From: Burkholderiales bacterium Ga0077543
GTDB lineage: Bacteria > Pseudomonadota > Gammaproteobacteria > Burkholderiales > Burkholderiaceae_C
Assembly: GCA_001464055.1 (NCBI GenBank)
Contig: LNET01000039.1
Coordinates: 1 to 45,532 of the forward strand
DNA length: 45,532 nt
Direction of reading: 5' to 3'
Shown here piece after piece: positions 1-10,281 of this stretch (the first letter of the stretch is position 1; each line of letters starts with the position of its first letter). The position numbers and the translations under genes were made by a program. The notes beneath the pieces were generated by a model, which saw only the letters and a list, made by a program, of their open reading frames with translations, had not been told where the DNA came from and made no database searches.

Positions 1-621
1 GCCGGTGGCAATGGCGAAGATGTTCGGGTCGAAGATGATGTCTTCGGCCGGGAAGCCCACCTCGTCGACCAGGATGCGGTAGGCGCGAGCGCAGATCTCG
101 GTCTTGCGCGCGTAGGTGTCGGCCTGGCCCTTTTCGTCGAAGGCCATCACCACCGCGGCTGCGCCGTAGCGGCGCACCAGGGTGGCCTGGCGCTTGAACT
201 CGGCCTCGCCTTCCTTCAGGCTGATGCTGTTGACGATGCCCTTGCCCTGCACGCACTTCAGGCCGGCCTCGATCACGCTCCACTTGCTGCTGTCGATCAT
301 GATCGGCACACGCGCGATCTCGGGTTCGCCGGCAATCAGCTTGAGGAAGCGGTCCATCGCGGCGGCGCTGTCCAGCATCGCCTCGTCCATGTTGACGTCG
401 ATGATCTGGGCGCCGTTTTCCACCTGCTGGCGGGCCACGCTCAGCGCGTCCTCGAAGCGCCCTTCCAGGATCATCCTGGCGAAGGCCTTGCTGCCGGTGA
501 CGTTGGTGCGTTCGCCGATGTTGACGAACAGGCTGCCGGTGTTCAGGCTGACGGGTTCGAGGCCCGACAAGCGCATCGGTGCTGGAGTGGAAGGGGTCGG
601 GGCGGCGGCAGTGGTGCTCAT
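1..621 (-). CDS. metH: methionine synthase, cobalamin-dependent (MetH), N-terminal part, cut by window edge
   Basis: The 207 visible codons begin [10 protein letters not shown] and quickly reach the pterin-binding (methyltetrahydrofolate) domain: [16 protein letters not shown] near residues 28-43, then [22 protein letters not shown] and [13 protein letters not shown]. This is the domain that delivers the methyl group of methyltetrahydrofolate to cobalamin for methionine synthesis. The homocysteine-binding barrel that opens E. coli MetH is missing, so this is the second half of a split MetH, as is common in betaproteobacteria; the first half should be encoded elsewhere. The cap, cobalamin and reactivation domains lie beyond position 1. 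The start at 621 is set by the riboswitch just upstream. The family is certain; the split arrangement is inferred from where the protein starts. Confidence 0.95.
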   Translation of the reverse strand, partial: MSTTAAAPTPSTPAPMRLSGLEPVSLNTGSLFVNIGERTNVTGSKAFARMILEGRFEDALSVARQQVENGAQIIDVNMDEAMLDSAAAMDRFLKLIAGEPEIARVPIMIDSSKWSVIEAGLKCVQGKGIVNSISLKEGEAEFKRQATLVRRYGAAAVVMAFDEKGQADTYARKTEICARAYRILVDEVGFPAEDIIFDPNIFAIATG

Positions 622-648
622 GGTACGGGCTCAGTCCTGGGTCAGGGC

Positions 649-738
649 CGAGCGCCGTTGCCTTCCGGCCGATGCAGCGCAGCGGCGGGATGTCCGAGCC
701 TGGCAAGGGCCGAAGCCCTGTCGCAACGCTCCTCGGAA
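649..738 (-). promoter_or_regulatory. S-adenosylhomocysteine (SAH) riboswitch upstream of metH
   Basis: Read on the minus strand, the leader has the conserved blocks of the SAH riboswitch: CCGAGGAGCGTTGCGAC (736 down to 720), GCCAGGCTCGG (704-694) and CAACGGCGCTC (660-650). CCGAG at 736-732 can pair with CTCGG at 698-694, enclosing a hairpin with GGGC-TTCG-GCCC. GAGCG at 731-727 can pair with CGCTC at 654-650, which is the expected pseudoknot. The element ends about 28 nt before the metH ATG and starts just after the stop of the upstream glucokinase-regulator gene. In the known family SAH binding raises expression of SAH-recycling genes such as ahcY and metH. I ran no covariance search, but the match is close. 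Confidence 0.9.
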
Positions 739-749
739 CCGGCTGAATT

Positions 750-2708
750 CTATCGGCTGTGGGATGTCAGACGTGCCAGCGGTGCAGCCGCGCTGATGCC
801 CAATCCTGCACGCCGCGCGCCAGCGGGGGCCTGTTCGGGCTTGACTTCGTCCAGCCGCGCCGCGCTGGCCGCGGCCAACGCTGGCAGCACCACGCTGCCT
901 TCACCCGCCTGCCCGCTGCGTCGCATGGCCACGCCCACGGCCAGGATGTCGATGACCAGCAGGTGCAGGATGCGGCTGACCATCGGCAGTTGCGTAGCCA
1001 GGTCTTCCACGTGGTCGACGATCAGTGCGACCTCGGCCTTCTTCGCCAGCGGCGAATGGCTGGCGGTGATGGCGATGACCGCGGCGCCGCGTTCGCGCGC
1101 CAGTTCGGCCACGGCCAGCAGCTCGTCGATGCGGCCGCTGCTGCTGACGATGACGACCACGTCGGTGGGCCGCAGCACATTGGCCGACAGCAGCTGCAGC
1201 CGGGTGTCGGTGACGGCTGCGGAGGGCACGCCGAAACGCAGGAACTTGAACTGCGCGTCGTCGGCCACCACGCCGTAGTGGCCCACGGCGTAGAACTCGA
1301 TGCGCTGGGCCGCGCTCAACACCTCGATGGCGCGGCCCAGGGTGTCGCGGTTGAGTTGCTCGCGCAGCTGCAGGATGGCGCTGGCGGTGTTGCCCAGCAC
1401 CTTCACGCCCAGTTCCAGCATGCTGTCTTCGCCGGTGACCTGGGTGTGCGTCACCGGCACCGTGGTCGACAGGTTTGACGCCAGCCGCAGCTTGAAGTCC
1501 GACAGGCCTTCGCAGCCCAGGCTGCGGCAGAAGCGGATGACGGTGGGCTGACTGACCGCCGCGGCCCGGGCGATTTCGGCAATGGGCTCGGACAGCGCCG
1601 CACGCGGATGCGCCAGCACGTGTTCGGCGACGCGCTTTTCCGCAGGCGACAGCTTGTCGCGGGCGCGACGGATCTGCCCCAGCAGCGCCGATCCTTCGCT
1701 GCCCTGCAGCGTGTTGAGCTGTGCTGCGAGAATGGCCGAAACGCCCATGAACGTGGCGTGCTCGGCCGTAACCACGTAGGTGGGGATGGCGCGCAGGTAA
1801 TCGCGGAATCGGCCCTTGTCCTCGAAGCGGGCGCGGAAAGGGCTGCGGTCGAAGTACTCGCCCAGCCGCGGCACGATGCTGCCACCGATGTAGACGCCTG
1901 CCATCGCCCCCAGCGTCACCGCCAGGTTGGCCGCGGCCGTGCCCAGGATGGCGCAGAAAGTCTCCAGGGCCTCGGCGCAGCAAGCGTCGCCGCCATCCAG
2001 GGCCTGGCGCGTGATGTCGGGTGCGGCCTGCGTCACCGCCGGGAGGCCGGCGCGGTCGCGCAGTGCGGCGAAGATGAGTTCCAGGCCAGGGCCGGACAAC
2101 AGGCGCTCGAACGACACGTGGCCAAAGCGCTGCAATGCGTAACGCAGGATCGCGATCTCGCGTTCGTCGCGCGGTGCAAAGCTGGTGTGCCCGCCTTCGG
2201 TGCCCAGCGCCACCCAGCCGCCGCCGGCCGGGATCAGGCCACTGACACCCAGGCCGCTGCCCGCCCCCAGCACCCCCAGCACACTGCGCTCGACCGCCTC
2301 GCCGCCGCCCACCTGCCGGCGCTGGCCCGGTCCCAGCCGTGGCAAAGCCATCGCCAGCGCGGTGAAGTCATTGACGACGACCAGCGTCTGCAAACCCAGC
2401 CGCTGGCGCATCTGCTCGATGCTGAAACGCCAGTGGTAGTTCGTCATGCGCACCTGGTCGCCCTCGACCGGGTTGGCAATGGCCACCGCGGCGTGCTCCA
2501 GCGGCCCGCCCGGCCCCAGTGCGTCGGGTGCCAGCCCCTGCAGATAGGTGCTGATGGCGGCGTGGAAGTCGGCATGTTCGGCGCAGCGCAGTGACGCCAT
2601 GTGCACAAGCCGGCCGGGCGCGGTTTCAATAGCAAAGCGCGCGTAGGTACCGCCGACATCGGCCAACAGCCGGGGGCTGTCGAAGGCGGGCAGGCAGACG
2701 GCGTCCAT
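750..2708 (-). CDS. bifunctional glucokinase / RpiR-family (HexR) transcriptional regulator fusion
   Basis: A 652-residue two-part protein. Residues 1 to about 330 are a Glk-family glucokinase: LLADVGGTYARF near the start (ATP site), VVNDFTALAMALP with the catalytic Asp, GAGSGLGVSGL and GTEGGHTSF. From about residue 341 an RpiR helix-turn-helix follows (LSPAEKRVAEHVLAHP, AAVSQPTVIRFCRSLG), then a SIS sugar-phosphate domain (about 470-600; VIVSSSGRIDELLAVA). In the family the kinase makes glucose-6-phosphate and the HexR part senses Entner-Doudoroff intermediates to control sugar catabolism. The start at 2708 puts the kinase motif about 17 residues in; an ATG at 2744 is possible. A second, stand-alone glucokinase is divergent from it. 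The fusion is known in Burkholderiales; the regulatory target is inferred. Confidence 0.93.
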   Translation of the reverse strand: MDAVCLPAFDSPRLLADVGGTYARFAIETAPGRLVHMASLRCAEHADFHAAISTYLQGLAPDALGPGGPLEHAAVAIANPVEGDQVRMTNYHWRFSIEQMRQRLGLQTLVVVNDFTALAMALPRLGPGQRRQVGGGEAVERSVLGVLGAGSGLGVSGLIPAGGGWVALGTEGGHTSFAPRDEREIAILRYALQRFGHVSFERLLSGPGLELIFAALRDRAGLPAVTQAAPDITRQALDGGDACCAEALETFCAILGTAAANLAVTLGAMAGVYIGGSIVPRLGEYFDRSPFRARFEDKGRFRDYLRAIPTYVVTAEHATFMGVSAILAAQLNTLQGSEGSALLGQIRRARDKLSPAEKRVAEHVLAHPRAALSEPIAEIARAAAVSQPTVIRFCRSLGCEGLSDFKLRLASNLSTTVPVTHTQVTGEDSMLELGVKVLGNTASAILQLREQLNRDTLGRAIEVLSAAQRIEFYAVGHYGVVADDAQFKFLRFGVPSAAVTDTRLQLLSANVLRPTDVVVIVSSSGRIDELLAVAELARERGAAVIAITASHSPLAKKAEVALIVDHVEDLATQLPMVSRILHLLVIDILAVGVAMRRSGQAGEGSVVLPALAAASAARLDEVKPEQAPAGARRAGLGISAAAPLARLTSHSR

Positions 2709-2763
2709 GCCTGGGATTGTGCCCGGCCCGAGGCTTGCGTACATCCTGGCAGCAGCCAAGTCC

Positions 2764-2778
2764 TGTAGCGCAATTACA
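2764..2778. promoter_or_regulatory. HexR-like operator, proximal to the glucokinase-regulator fusion
   Basis: TGTAGCGCAATTACA fits the HexR-type palindrome TGTA(A/G)T-www-A(C/T)TACA at 12 of 15 positions by my count. It lies 55 bp before the fusion gene start, on that gene's side of the divergent intergenic region, so it may serve autoregulation. The outer arms TGTA/TACA are perfect; the centre is not. Consensus recalled from the Shewanella/Pseudomonas HexR literature; binding is inferred. Confidence 0.45.
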
Positions 2779-2876
2779 TTAATCTGAAGTTCTCTCTCCC
2801 CCCAAAAAGAACTAAGCGCTTTCCAGCGCGGTCTTCTGAAGTGTATCGATCGGGCATGTCTGGCTTGTGGGCCATT

Positions 2877-2891
2877 TGTAGTTTTGCTACC
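2877..2891. promoter_or_regulatory. HexR-like operator, proximal to glk
   Basis: TGTAGTTTTGCTACC matches the HexR-type palindrome TGTA(A/G)T-www-A(C/T)TACA at 13 of 15 positions. It ends 8 bp before the glk ATG at 2900. A repressor bound here would block glk initiation. With the site at 2764-2778, each arm of the divergent pair has one candidate operator. Confidence 0.5.
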
Positions 2892-2899
2892 GTCCTGCG

Positions 2900-3928
2900 A
2901 TGCACTCTGACACCCCAACGGCGAACACCGCAACAGACCTGGATGGCCTGGCGCGCCCTTGGCTGCTGGCCGACATCGGCGGCACGAACGCGCGTTTCGG
3001 CTGGCTGGCGGCCGGCCACACCGAACCGTGCCACCTTGAAACCCTGCCGACGGCAGGCCACGCCAGCCCGGCGCTTGCCGCACGCCACTACCTGGCACTG
3101 CTGGCCGACCGGCTGGGCCATGACTACACGCCGCCGCAAGCTGCAGCCTGGGCCGTTGCCACGGCCGTGGGTTCGGACGAAGTGCGCTTCACCAACAGCG
3201 CCTGGGCGTTCTCGCGCAGTGAAACCCGCAGGCTCCTGGGTTTGCAGGAACTGCTGATACTGAACGACTTCGAGGCCCTGGCCTTGTCGCTGCCGCACTT
3301 GCTGCCACATCAGGTGCGCCGGTTCGGCGGTCCCGAACACGGCCTGCCGGGCGCAGCGCTGGCTGTCATCGGCCCCGGCACCGGGCTGGGGGTGGCCGGA
3401 CTGCTGCCCACCGCCCAGGGCTGGGTGGCCATTCCCGGCGAAGGCGGGCACGCCAGCCTGTCGGCCGCCGACGACTTCGACGCCGCCGTGCTGGCCGCGG
3501 TGCGACGTGACCATGCCCATGTCTCGGCCGAACGTCTGCTGTCGGGAATTGGCCTGCCAGTGCTGCACGCTGCTGTCGCCCGGGTGATGGGCCTGCCGGC
3601 CACGGCCAAGACCGCCAGCGAGGTGGTCGACGGCGCGCTTCAGGCCCATGACCCGGCTTGCGGGCGCACGGTCGACAGCTTTTGCGCACTGCTGGGCAGC
3701 TTCGCAGGCAACGTGGCGCTCACGCTCGGCGCGCGCGGCGGTGTCTACATCGGCGGCGGCATCGTGCCGCGGCTGGGTGAACGCTTCCTCGCCTCGCAAT
3801 TCCGCGAACGCTTCGAAGCCAAAGGCCGATTCCAGGCCTACCTGCAAGCCGTGCCAACGGTATTGATCACCGACACCCTGGCGGCACTCACGGGTGCAGC
3901 GCAGGCACTGAGGCAACAGCGCCGCTGA
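2900..3928 (+). CDS. glk: glucokinase (stand-alone)
   Basis: A 342-residue Glk-family glucokinase that phosphorylates glucose to glucose-6-phosphate in the cytoplasm. Visible motifs: LLADIGGTNARFGW (about 23-36, phosphate-binding), LILNDFEALALSLP with the catalytic Asp, VIGPGTGLGVAGL (second phosphate loop), GEGGHASL (sugar site) and GGVYIGGGIVPRLGE near the C-terminus. Length is normal for the family (about 320-340). It diverges from the Glk-HexR fusion across 191 bp that hold two HexR-like palindromes. The two kinases share domain order and many motifs, so they look like an old duplication in which one copy was fused to the regulator. No hexose transporter or Entner-Doudoroff genes are in view. 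Confidence 0.94.
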   Translation: MHSDTPTANTATDLDGLARPWLLADIGGTNARFGWLAAGHTEPCHLETLPTAGHASPALAARHYLALLADRLGHDYTPPQAAAWAVATAVGSDEVRFTNSAWAFSRSETRRLLGLQELLILNDFEALALSLPHLLPHQVRRFGGPEHGLPGAALAVIGPGTGLGVAGLLPTAQGWVAIPGEGGHASLSAADDFDAAVLAAVRRDHAHVSAERLLSGIGLPVLHAAVARVMGLPATAKTASEVVDGALQAHDPACGRTVDSFCALLGSFAGNVALTLGARGGVYIGGGIVPRLGERFLASQFRERFEAKGRFQAYLQAVPTVLITDTLAALTGAAQALRQQRR

Positions 3929-4056
3929 TTCGCAGACCCGTGTCGAACGCGTGTCAACCGACCCGGCAGGTCCGGCGTTGTGGGTGGGCCGCACGCGCCA
4001 GCCGGCCCGCGCGGAGTGATTTCCATGACACCCTGCTGAAGAGAAAAGAGACATTG

Positions 4057-4257
4057 ATGAACAAGACCCTTGCCGCCCTGATCCTGGCCGCCTTCTCGGC
4101 CACGGCGTTCAACGCCAGCGCCACCACCGCAGCGCCTGCAGCCGCCAAGCCGGCCAGCGCCGCAGACAAGAAGATGGAGAAGAAGGTCGAAGCCAAGAAG
4201 GAAGAAATGAAGAAGGAAGTGAAGAAAGAAATGAAAAAGGAAGAGCCGAAGAAGTAA
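4057..4257 (+). CDS. small secreted Lys/Glu-rich protein of unknown function
   Basis: A 66-residue protein. Residues 1 to about 21 are a clear signal peptide (MNKTLAALILAAFSATAFNA, cleavage near NASA). An Ala-rich linker follows, then from about residue 40 a run of almost only Lys, Glu and Met in KKEEMKKEVKKEM-like repeats, ending EEPKK. The charged tail should form a single helix. A strong terminator follows 20 bp downstream, so it is transcribed as a short unit, possibly from its own promoter in the 128 bp after glk. I do not recognise a named family. A periplasmic polyampholyte or stress role would be a guess. Longer in-frame starts upstream lack the signal peptide and were rejected. Confidence 0.75.
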   Translation: MNKTLAALILAAFSATAFNASATTAAPAAAKPASAADKKMEKKVEAKKEEMKKEVKKEMKKEEPKK

Positions 4258-4277
4258 GGTCTTCAGCTCTCGCCAGC

Positions 4278-4303
4278 AAGGCAGGGGCTCCCCTGCCTTT
4301 TTT
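4278..4303 (+). terminator. rho-independent terminator after the small Lys/Glu-rich gene
   Basis: A GC-rich perfect stem, GGCAGGGG (4280-4287) with CCCCTGCC (4290-4297), is followed by six T (4298-4303). It lies about 20 bp after the stop at 4257. Confidence 0.9.
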
Positions 4304-4431
4304 CATGGCGGGGTGATCACGGGCTGGTCGTCCATCACATAGCGCCGGGCGCGGCCCGGACTGCTTAGCGCCAACCCGGCATACGGCCGGCTCAGGCTGA
4401 ACGGCTTCTTCATCTGCCGCCGGGCGGCAGC

Positions 4432-5355
4432 CTAGGTTTTCACTCCGGCCCGCAGCCGCCACTGCCCGGGCGTACTGCCCATGCGCTGGCGAAAGAACCG
4501 GGTGAAGTAGCCGGCTTCGCAGAAGCCCAGGTCGAGCGCGATCTCCTCGACCGTCATCGCGGTGTAGGCCAGGTCGCGCTGGGCCTCCAGCAACAGGCGC
4601 TGGTGCAGCACCTGCGAGGCACAGTGGCCAAGCACCTGCTGGCAGGCACGGTTCAACTGCGTGGGCGTGATGCCGATCTGCGCCGCCAGCGCCGCCAGCG
4701 TGGGCTGCCGGCGGAACTGCGCGTCGACCAGGGCGCGCAGGCGCTGCACGTGGCCCAAGGCCCTGGGTGCCGCCGCCGTGGCCGTTTCTGCCGCTGCCGG
4801 CCAGGCACGCAGGGCGGCCACGGCCAGGCGCAGCACGGCCGCGTCCAGGGCTGCCGCTCGAAACGGCGCCGGGCCAGCCTGATGCTCGTCGTGCAATGCC
4901 TGGGCGGCGGACAGCAGCGCGCGCACGCCCGCTTGACGCGCCGGCAGTGCGGCAGCGCGGGGCTGCAGCAGCGCATCGGCCAGCCCGGGCGCATGCGCCG
5001 CCAGGCCGCGGCAATGGTTTTCGGCCAGGGTGAAGACCCAGCCGTCGACGTCATCGGAAAAGCGGAACCCATGAGCCGCCAATGCCGGCACCGTCACCAG
5101 CGCCGGCCCGCGCAGCGCCTGGCTGCGGCCGTCCATGGCCACCTGCACCCGGCCGCGACGCACCACCAGCAATTGGCACAGGTTCTCGTGCCGGTGCGGG
5201 CGGATCTCCCAGCCGTGCAGCCGGCTGCGCGCGGCAATCGACTCGGCGTGCACGGCATCGAAGGCCGGCGTGGCGGCAGCTTCGCCGTACAGCGCGTACG
5301 CGGGCATCACGGCGGCGGGCGCAGGACGCCGGTTCAGGCGGGCGGTGGCGGGCAT
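4432..5355 (-). CDS. pobR: AraC-family transcriptional regulator (PobR-type), divergent from pobA
   Basis: About 307 residues from ATG 5355; an ATG at 5391 would add 12. The N-terminal half is a cupin-like sensor (IRPHRHENLCQLLVVRRG, GPALVTVPALAAHGF). The C-terminal about 100 residues carry two helix-turn-helix units (LAALAAQIGITPTQLNRACQ and VEEIALDLGFCEAGYFTRFF). Such regulators activate 4-hydroxybenzoate hydroxylase genes in response to 4-hydroxybenzoate. The divergent neighbour is pobA, the expected target. I prefer 5355 because the 5391 start falls on the -35 box of the pobA promoter. The effector is inferred from context. Confidence 0.85.
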   Translation of the reverse strand: MPATARLNRRPAPAAVMPAYALYGEAAATPAFDAVHAESIAARSRLHGWEIRPHRHENLCQLLVVRRGRVQVAMDGRSQALRGPALVTVPALAAHGFRFSDDVDGWVFTLAENHCRGLAAHAPGLADALLQPRAAALPARQAGVRALLSAAQALHDEHQAGPAPFRAAALDAAVLRLAVAALRAWPAAAETATAAAPRALGHVQRLRALVDAQFRRQPTLAALAAQIGITPTQLNRACQQVLGHCASQVLHQRLLLEAQRDLAYTAMTVEEIALDLGFCEAGYFTRFFRQRMGSTPGQWRLRAGVKT

Positions 5356-5390
5356 GTTCGAATTGTTCACCCTGGCGCTGCTTCCGTCCA

Positions 5391-6651
<1,261 letters not shown>

Positions 6652-6710
6652 CTCGGGGCAGCCAGGGCGGGCGGGGCTGGCAACACGCCGGAAAGACCGC
6701 CGGGCGGTGA

Positions 6711-6740
6711 TGTATTTCACGGCCGGGTAGGCCCCTCTGT
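6711..6740 (+). promoter_or_regulatory. site 1 of a shared promoter-like motif, upstream of tviB
   Basis: TGTATTT (6711-6717), 16 nt, then CCTCTGT (6734-6740). It lies in the gap between pobA and tviB, 62 nt before the tviB start. The same two blocks recur at 8223-8252, 18942-18914 (minus strand), 19701-19729 and 23194-23222. The asymmetric blocks and fixed spacing suggest -35 and -10 elements of an ECF-type sigma factor. Confidence 0.65.
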
Positions 6741-6802
6741 GTGGGGCCCGGGTGCATTGGCGCAGCCTGGTCCCACTTCAGCCCCCGACCCAGGACCGCC
6801 CC

Positions 6803-8173
<1,371 letters not shown>

Positions 8174-8222
8174 CCCGCTTCGTTGGCCAACGCCGGCCCG
8201 GCGCAAAAAGCTTCGGGGCGGG

Positions 8223-8252
8223 AGTATCAGAACGCAAGGCCGTCACCTCTGT
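8223..8252 (+). promoter_or_regulatory. site 2 of the shared promoter-like motif, upstream of wecB
   Basis: AGTATCA (8223-8229), 16 nt, then CCTCTGT (8246-8252). It lies in the 156-bp gap between tviB and wecB and ends 77 nt before the wecB start. The upstream block differs from the TGTATTT copies at three positions but is close to the TGTATCA copy on the reverse strand. Confidence 0.55.
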
Positions 8253-8329
8253 CGGCAGCAACGAAGACACACCGCATCCCCTGCGGGCCACCCACCGACA
8301 CCAACGGCAGCCCGCCGGGCTGGACAGTC

Positions 8330-9475
8330 ATGACGGAACCGAACCCCAAGCCCTGCGTGCACCTCGTGGCGGGCGCACGACCGAACTTCATGAAGATCGC
8401 CCCGGTCGTGCGCGCGCTGCGGCGCGACGGCCGGCTGGACTGGAAGATCGTCCACACCGGCCAGCACCACGACCACAACATGAGCCAGGTGTTCTTCGAC
8501 GAGCTGGGGATCCCGGCGCCCGACGTGCAGTTCGACTGCAGCGGTGGCAGCCATGCGTCGCAGACGGGGCGCGTGATGCAGGCCTACGAAGGCCATTGCG
8601 CCGCCGACCGGCCCGCCGCCGTGGTCGTGGTGGGCGACGTCAACTCGACGCTGGCCTGCGCGCTGGTGGCGAAGAAGGCCGGCATCCCGGTGGCCCACAT
8701 CGAGGCCGGACTGCGCAGCGGCGACAGGCGCATGCCGGAGGAGATCAACCGCATCGCCACCGACGCCATCAGCGACTGGTTCTTCGTCACCGAGCCCTCG
8801 GGCGTGGAGCACCTGCGCCACGAGGGCCATGCCGAAGACTGCATCTTCCATGTCGGCCATGTGATGGTCGACAACGTCATGCACCAGGCCTGGCGCCTGG
8901 CCGACGAGGGTGCCGGCGGGCTGGACACCGAAGTCATCAAGGCCGTGGTCGGCCCGCACTACGGCGTGGTCACCCTGCATCGGCCCTCGAACGTGGACGA
9001 CACGCGGGTGCTGGCCGGCATCGTCGGTGCGCTCAACGAGATCGCCGTCGAGATTCCGCTGGTCTTCCCTGTGCATCCACGCACCTTTGCCAGCCTGAAG
9101 CTGCTGCAAGGCGAAGGCATCCAGCTCAGCGACCGTGTGCACCTGATGCCGCCGCAGGCCTACATGAGTTTCCTGAACCTGTGGAAGGACGCCGCCCTGG
9201 TGCTGACCGACAGCGGCGGCCTGCAGGAAGAGACCACCGCACTCGGCGTGCCCTGCCTGACCCTGCGCGACAACACCGAGCGCCCCATCACCGTCGAACA
9301 GGGCACCAACACCCTGGCCGGCACCGACCCGGCGCGCATCCGCACGCTGGCCCTGCAGCGCCTGCGCGAAAGCCGAAGGCGCAGTGAACAGGGCGAAGGC
9401 GCCAGGCGCCCACCGCTCTGGGACGGCCTGGCGGCCGTCCGCATCGTCAACATCCTTGCGAGCCAACTCACATGA
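8330..9475 (+). CDS. wecB: UDP-N-acetylglucosamine 2-epimerase (non-hydrolysing), WecB-like
   Basis: A 381-residue epimerase that interconverts UDP-GlcNAc and UDP-ManNAc. Visible: VAGARPNFMKIAPVVRAL at the N-terminus, HTGQHHDHNMS, GDVNSTLACAL, HIEAGLRSGDRRMPEEINR (active-site acidic pair), VTLHRPSNVDD, and ALVLTDSGGLQEE for nucleotide binding. Length matches the family (about 370-380). The ATG at 8330 is 49 codons into a longer open frame whose first part is not family-like. Its stop overlaps the next start by ATGA, so translation is coupled. With the dehydrogenase upstream it can supply a UDP-ManNAc-derived uronate for the WecG-like transferase downstream. Confidence 0.92.
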   Translation: MTEPNPKPCVHLVAGARPNFMKIAPVVRALRRDGRLDWKIVHTGQHHDHNMSQVFFDELGIPAPDVQFDCSGGSHASQTGRVMQAYEGHCAADRPAAVVVVGDVNSTLACALVAKKAGIPVAHIEAGLRSGDRRMPEEINRIATDAISDWFFVTEPSGVEHLRHEGHAEDCIFHVGHVMVDNVMHQAWRLADEGAGGLDTEVIKAVVGPHYGVVTLHRPSNVDDTRVLAGIVGALNEIAVEIPLVFPVHPRTFASLKLLQGEGIQLSDRVHLMPPQAYMSFLNLWKDAALVLTDSGGLQEETTALGVPCLTLRDNTERPITVEQGTNTLAGTDPARIRTLALQRLRESRRRSEQGEGARRPPLWDGLAAVRIVNILASQLT

Positions 9476-10281
9476 ACCGCCACCGCGTCGAGATGATGGG
9501 CTGCCAGATCGACAACCTGTCGATGGCCGAGACCCTGGACACCGTCGAAGGCTTCATCGCCAGCGGCCAGCCGCACCAGCACGTGGTGGTGAACGTGGAC
9601 AAGCTGGTCAAGGCCAGCCGCGACCCGCAGCTGCGCCAGATCATCAACGACTGCGCCCTGGTCAACGCCGACGGCATGCCCGTGGTCTGGGCCAGCCGCC
9701 TGCTGGGGCGGCCACTGCAGGAGCGCGTGACCGGCATCGACCTGTTCGACGCGCTGATGCACCGCGCCGCCGCCCGTGGCTGGCGCGTCTATTTCCTGGG
9801 TGCGACGCAAGAGGTTCTGGACACCGTCAGCCAGCGCTACGTGGGCCGGCTGCCCCAGCTGCAGTTCGCCGGGGCCCGCAACGGCTACTGGGCGCCCGAG
9901 GAGGAGGCGCAGGTCGTGGCCGACATCACCGCGGCGCGTGCCGACCTGCTGTTCGTGGCCATCAGCTCGCCGAAGAAGGAACAGTTCCTGGGTCGATGGC
10001 AGGCGCAGATGCGCGTGCCCTTCGCGATGGGCGTGGGCGGCAGCTTCGACGTGATGGCCGGCAAGGTCACCCGCGCACCGCGCTGGATGCAGCTGGCGGG
10101 CCTGGAGTGGTTCTACCGTTTCCTGCAGGAGCCGCGGCGCATGTTCAGGCGCTACTTCATCGACGACATGGCCTTCGTGGGCCTGCTCTGGCGTGAGGCA
10201 CGGCACGCGCGCAGCCACCGCGGCCAACCGGCGCCCATGCCCAGCGACGTTGCGCCGGTGCCGGCGAACCGGGCACCGTGA
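9472..10281 (+). CDS. WecG/TagA/CpsF-family glycosyltransferase
   Basis: A 269-residue GT26-family transferase. In E. coli WecG moves ManNAcA from UDP onto GlcNAc-PP-undecaprenyl; TagA moves ManNAc. Family motifs: VVVNVDKLVKASRD, ALVNADGMPVVWASRLLG (about 62-80), ERVTGIDLF, FLGATQEVLD, ARNGYW, and the C-terminal GVGGSFDVMAGKVTRAPRWMQ. It likely acts at the inner face of the membrane. It overlaps wecB by 4 bp (ATGA) and the deacetylase by 4 bp (GTGA). Because wecB and a UDP-sugar dehydrogenase precede it, ManNAc or ManNAcA is a likely donor; that is inference. No gene for the initiating undecaprenyl-phosphate transferase is in this window. Confidence 0.9.
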   Translation: MNRHRVEMMGCQIDNLSMAETLDTVEGFIASGQPHQHVVVNVDKLVKASRDPQLRQIINDCALVNADGMPVVWASRLLGRPLQERVTGIDLFDALMHRAAARGWRVYFLGATQEVLDTVSQRYVGRLPQLQFAGARNGYWAPEEEAQVVADITAARADLLFVAISSPKKEQFLGRWQAQMRVPFAMGVGGSFDVMAGKVTRAPRWMQLAGLEWFYRFLQEPRRMFRRYFIDDMAFVGLLWREARHARSHRGQPAPMPSDVAPVPANRAP

